From Niastella sp. (GTDB taxonomy: Bacteria; Bacteroidota; Bacteroidia; Chitinophagales; Chitinophagaceae), in assembly GCA_021154515.1 (NCBI GenBank), contig JAJKIL010000081.1:1-5976 (forward strand): 5,976 bases of DNA, written 5' to 3'. A model generated the notes under the pieces. It had not been told where the DNA came from and did no database searches. It was given only the letters and a program-made list of their open reading frames with translations. Both the position numbers and the translations under genes were made by a program. The first letter of the stretch is position 1; every line of letters begins with the position of its first letter. Shown piece after piece: positions 4,542-5,976 of the stretch.

Positions 4542-4552
4542 TAACTTTGCAC
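4542..4552 (+). promoter_or_regulatory. ileS promoter -7 box, TAnnTTTGCAC
   Basis: TAACTTTG (4542-4549) followed by CAC repeats the box seen at hemA and hemH. No TTG is found at the expected 17-23 base distance upstream, so the -33 element is degenerate or replaced by an activator. A start site near 4555 gives a leader of about 75 bases to the chosen ileS ATG. Confidence 0.65.
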
Positions 4553-4630
4553 ACTTTTTAGGGCTGTGGAATGTACTATATTTTTCTTCGGCCAGTAACA
4601 ACAGTGTTTAAACAGATTTACCGGAAATAT

Positions 4631-5976
4631 ATGGCAGTTAACTACAGAGAATTTCAGAAATTGAATTTGCCTGTTATAGAACAGGAAATGTTAGCTAAAT
4701 GGACTGAAAACCAGGCATTTGAGAAAAGTGTGTCGCTGCGTAATGATGCCCCTTCATTTGTGTTTTATGAGGGTCCGCCCAGCGCCAACGGAATGCCCGG
4801 AATTCACCACGTTATCAGCCGCACTTTAAAAGACCTGGTTTGTCGTTATAAAACCATGCGTGGCTTTCAGGTTAGCCGTAAAGCCGGCTGGGATACCCAT
4901 GGTCTGCCAATTGAGCTGGGGGTTGAAAAAGAATTGGGAATCACGAAAGAAGACATCGGTAAAAAGATCACTGTTGAAGAATACAACCGCAAATGTCGCG
5001 AGGCCGTAATGCGGTATAAAGATAAATGGGACGACATCACCAGGAAAATGGGGTATTGGGTTGATCTGAACGAACCTTATATCACCTTCGAAAACAATTA
5101 CATAGAAACCCTTTGGTACCTGTTGAGCAAGCTGTATGAAAAGAATTTGTTATTCGAAAGCGTGAGCATTCAGCCCTACTCACCCGCGGCCGGTACTGGT
5201 CTAAGCTCGCACGAGCTGAACCAGCCGGGTTGCTATAAATTGGTAAAAGATACCAGTTGTGTGGCCATGTTCAGGGCCATCAAAGATGAAAGATCAGCTT
5301 TCCTGTTTAATGCCATCAAAGACCAGAACAAGGAGCTTTTCTTCATGGCCTGGACGACGACTCCCTGGACCCTTCCATCGAACCTGGGATTAACAGTAGG
5401 CGAGCGCATCACCTATGTGTTGGTGCAAACCTTCAACCCTTACACCCATTTACCGGTTAACGTGGTGCTGGCCAAAGACCTGCTGGGTAAATACTTTAAA
5501 CCCGAAGCTGAAAACACCGGCTTTGAAGAGTATAAAGAAGGCGATAAAGTGCTGCCGTGGAGAATTCTTACTGAATTCAAGGGCGCCCAAATAGAAGGTT
5601 GCCGGTATGAGCAATTGCTGCCTTACGAAGCCAATACGCCTGAAAAAAGCGGTGGCGATCCCTTCCGCGTTTTGATCGGCGATTTTGTTACCACTGAAGA
5701 TGGTACCGGTATCGTGCATACGGCCCCGGCCTTTGGTGCAGATGACTATAAAGTAGGTAAAAAATATGGCATCGGTATACTCACTCTGGTTGACCGCACC
5801 GGCAAGTTCGTTGAAGGTTTGGGCGAGTTCAGCAACCGGTATGTAAAGAACTATAAAGACGAGAAGGATTATGTGGATGTGAACGTTGACATCAGCGTAA
5901 AACTGAAAAAAGAGAACCGCGCCTTCAAGGTTGAAAAATATGAGCATAATTATCCCCACTGCTGGCGCACCGATAA
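4631..5976 (+). CDS. ileS: Isoleucyl-tRNA synthetase, N-terminal part (runs off window)
   Basis: This class I synthetase charges tRNA(Ile) and edits misactivated valine. The window holds 448 codons plus two bases with no internal stop; the family is usually about 900-1150 residues, so the KMSKS loop, anticodon-binding domain and stop lie beyond the edge. The catalytic fold shows YEGPPSANGMPGIHHV at 46-61 and GWDTHGLPIE at 86-95. The editing domain (CP1) shows WTTTPWTLPSN at 241-251 and GTGIVHTAPAFGADDY at 358-373; YPHCWRTD follows. HAPAFG-type wording suggests the type-2, eukaryote-like group. The HIGH signature is altered to GIHH (57-60). ATG 4631 is chosen because MAVNYREFQKLNLP matches where the family normally begins; an in-frame ATG at 4571 would add 20 residues. 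Confidence 0.96.
   Translation, partial: MAVNYREFQKLNLPVIEQEMLAKWTENQAFEKSVSLRNDAPSFVFYEGPPSANGMPGIHHVISRTLKDLVCRYKTMRGFQVSRKAGWDTHGLPIELGVEKELGITKEDIGKKITVEEYNRKCREAVMRYKDKWDDITRKMGYWVDLNEPYITFENNYIETLWYLLSKLYEKNLLFESVSIQPYSPAAGTGLSSHELNQPGCYKLVKDTSCVAMFRAIKDERSAFLFNAIKDQNKELFFMAWTTTPWTLPSNLGLTVGERITYVLVQTFNPYTHLPVNVVLAKDLLGKYFKPEAENTGFEEYKEGDKVLPWRILTEFKGAQIEGCRYEQLLPYEANTPEKSGGDPFRVLIGDFVTTEDGTGIVHTAPAFGADDYKVGKKYGIGILTLVDRTGKFVEGLGEFSNRYVKNYKDEKDYVDVNVDISVKLKKENRAFKVEKYEHNYPHCWRTD

Noticed and set aside
4542..4630. T-box or other amino-acid-sensing leader for ileS
   Set aside because: The predicted leader is only about 75 bases, and I find no T-box core sequence and no terminator before the start codon.
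5450..5959. Minus-strand frame of 169 codons opposite ileS
   Set aside because: It is antisense to the IleRS editing domain, whose motifs are intact on the plus strand. The Phe/Ile-rich composition is what the reverse of Lys/Glu-rich codons gives.

Overview
The window looks like chromosomal DNA of a Bacteroidota member, most plausibly the Chitinophagaceae or a near relative. Three things point there. Genes start without Shine-Dalgarno sequences. Three start regions carry the Bacteroidota -7 box TAnnTTTG, each time extended to TAnnTTTGCAC. The encoded proteins (HemA, HemH, a HemJ-type membrane oxidase and a type-2-like IleRS) read like that phylum's versions. The placement rests on reading the sequence alone.

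Layout: hemA (glutamyl-tRNA reductase) lies on the minus strand at 31-1269. A 745-base divergent intergenic region (1270-2014) follows, with a promoter at each end and, between them, several arrays with an exact 11-bp period plus hairpins. On the plus strand come hemH (ferrochelatase, 2015-3037) and, 110 bases later, hemJ (protoporphyrinogen IX oxidase type, 3148-3681). The hemH-hemJ gap is filled mostly by 8-bp and 7-bp tandem repeats that start inside the end of hemH. After hemJ there is a gene-free stretch of about 950 bases (3682-4630). It holds a bidirectional terminator hairpin, a compact foldable element of about 110 bases, two mutually exclusive hairpins of which the second is terminator-like, a short CCCTAAA-type repeat, and further 7/8-bp repeats. 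The window ends inside ileS (4631 to beyond 5976), of which the first 448 codons are present.

The three heme genes bracket the pathway. HemA makes the first committed step from glutamyl-tRNA; HemJ oxidises protoporphyrinogen IX to protoporphyrin IX; HemH inserts ferrous iron. IleRS is an unrelated housekeeping enzyme.

Points most worth a second look: the IleRS signature reads Gly-Ile-His-His instead of His-x-Gly-His, a swap known from some type-2 enzymes and linked to very strong mupirocin resistance; HemH has an insertion with four cysteines just after its catalytic His; the hemA-hemH region carries 11-bp arrays; and a structured, possibly non-coding-RNA element lies between hemJ and ileS. 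I see no mobile element, CRISPR array, rRNA, tRNA or defence system.
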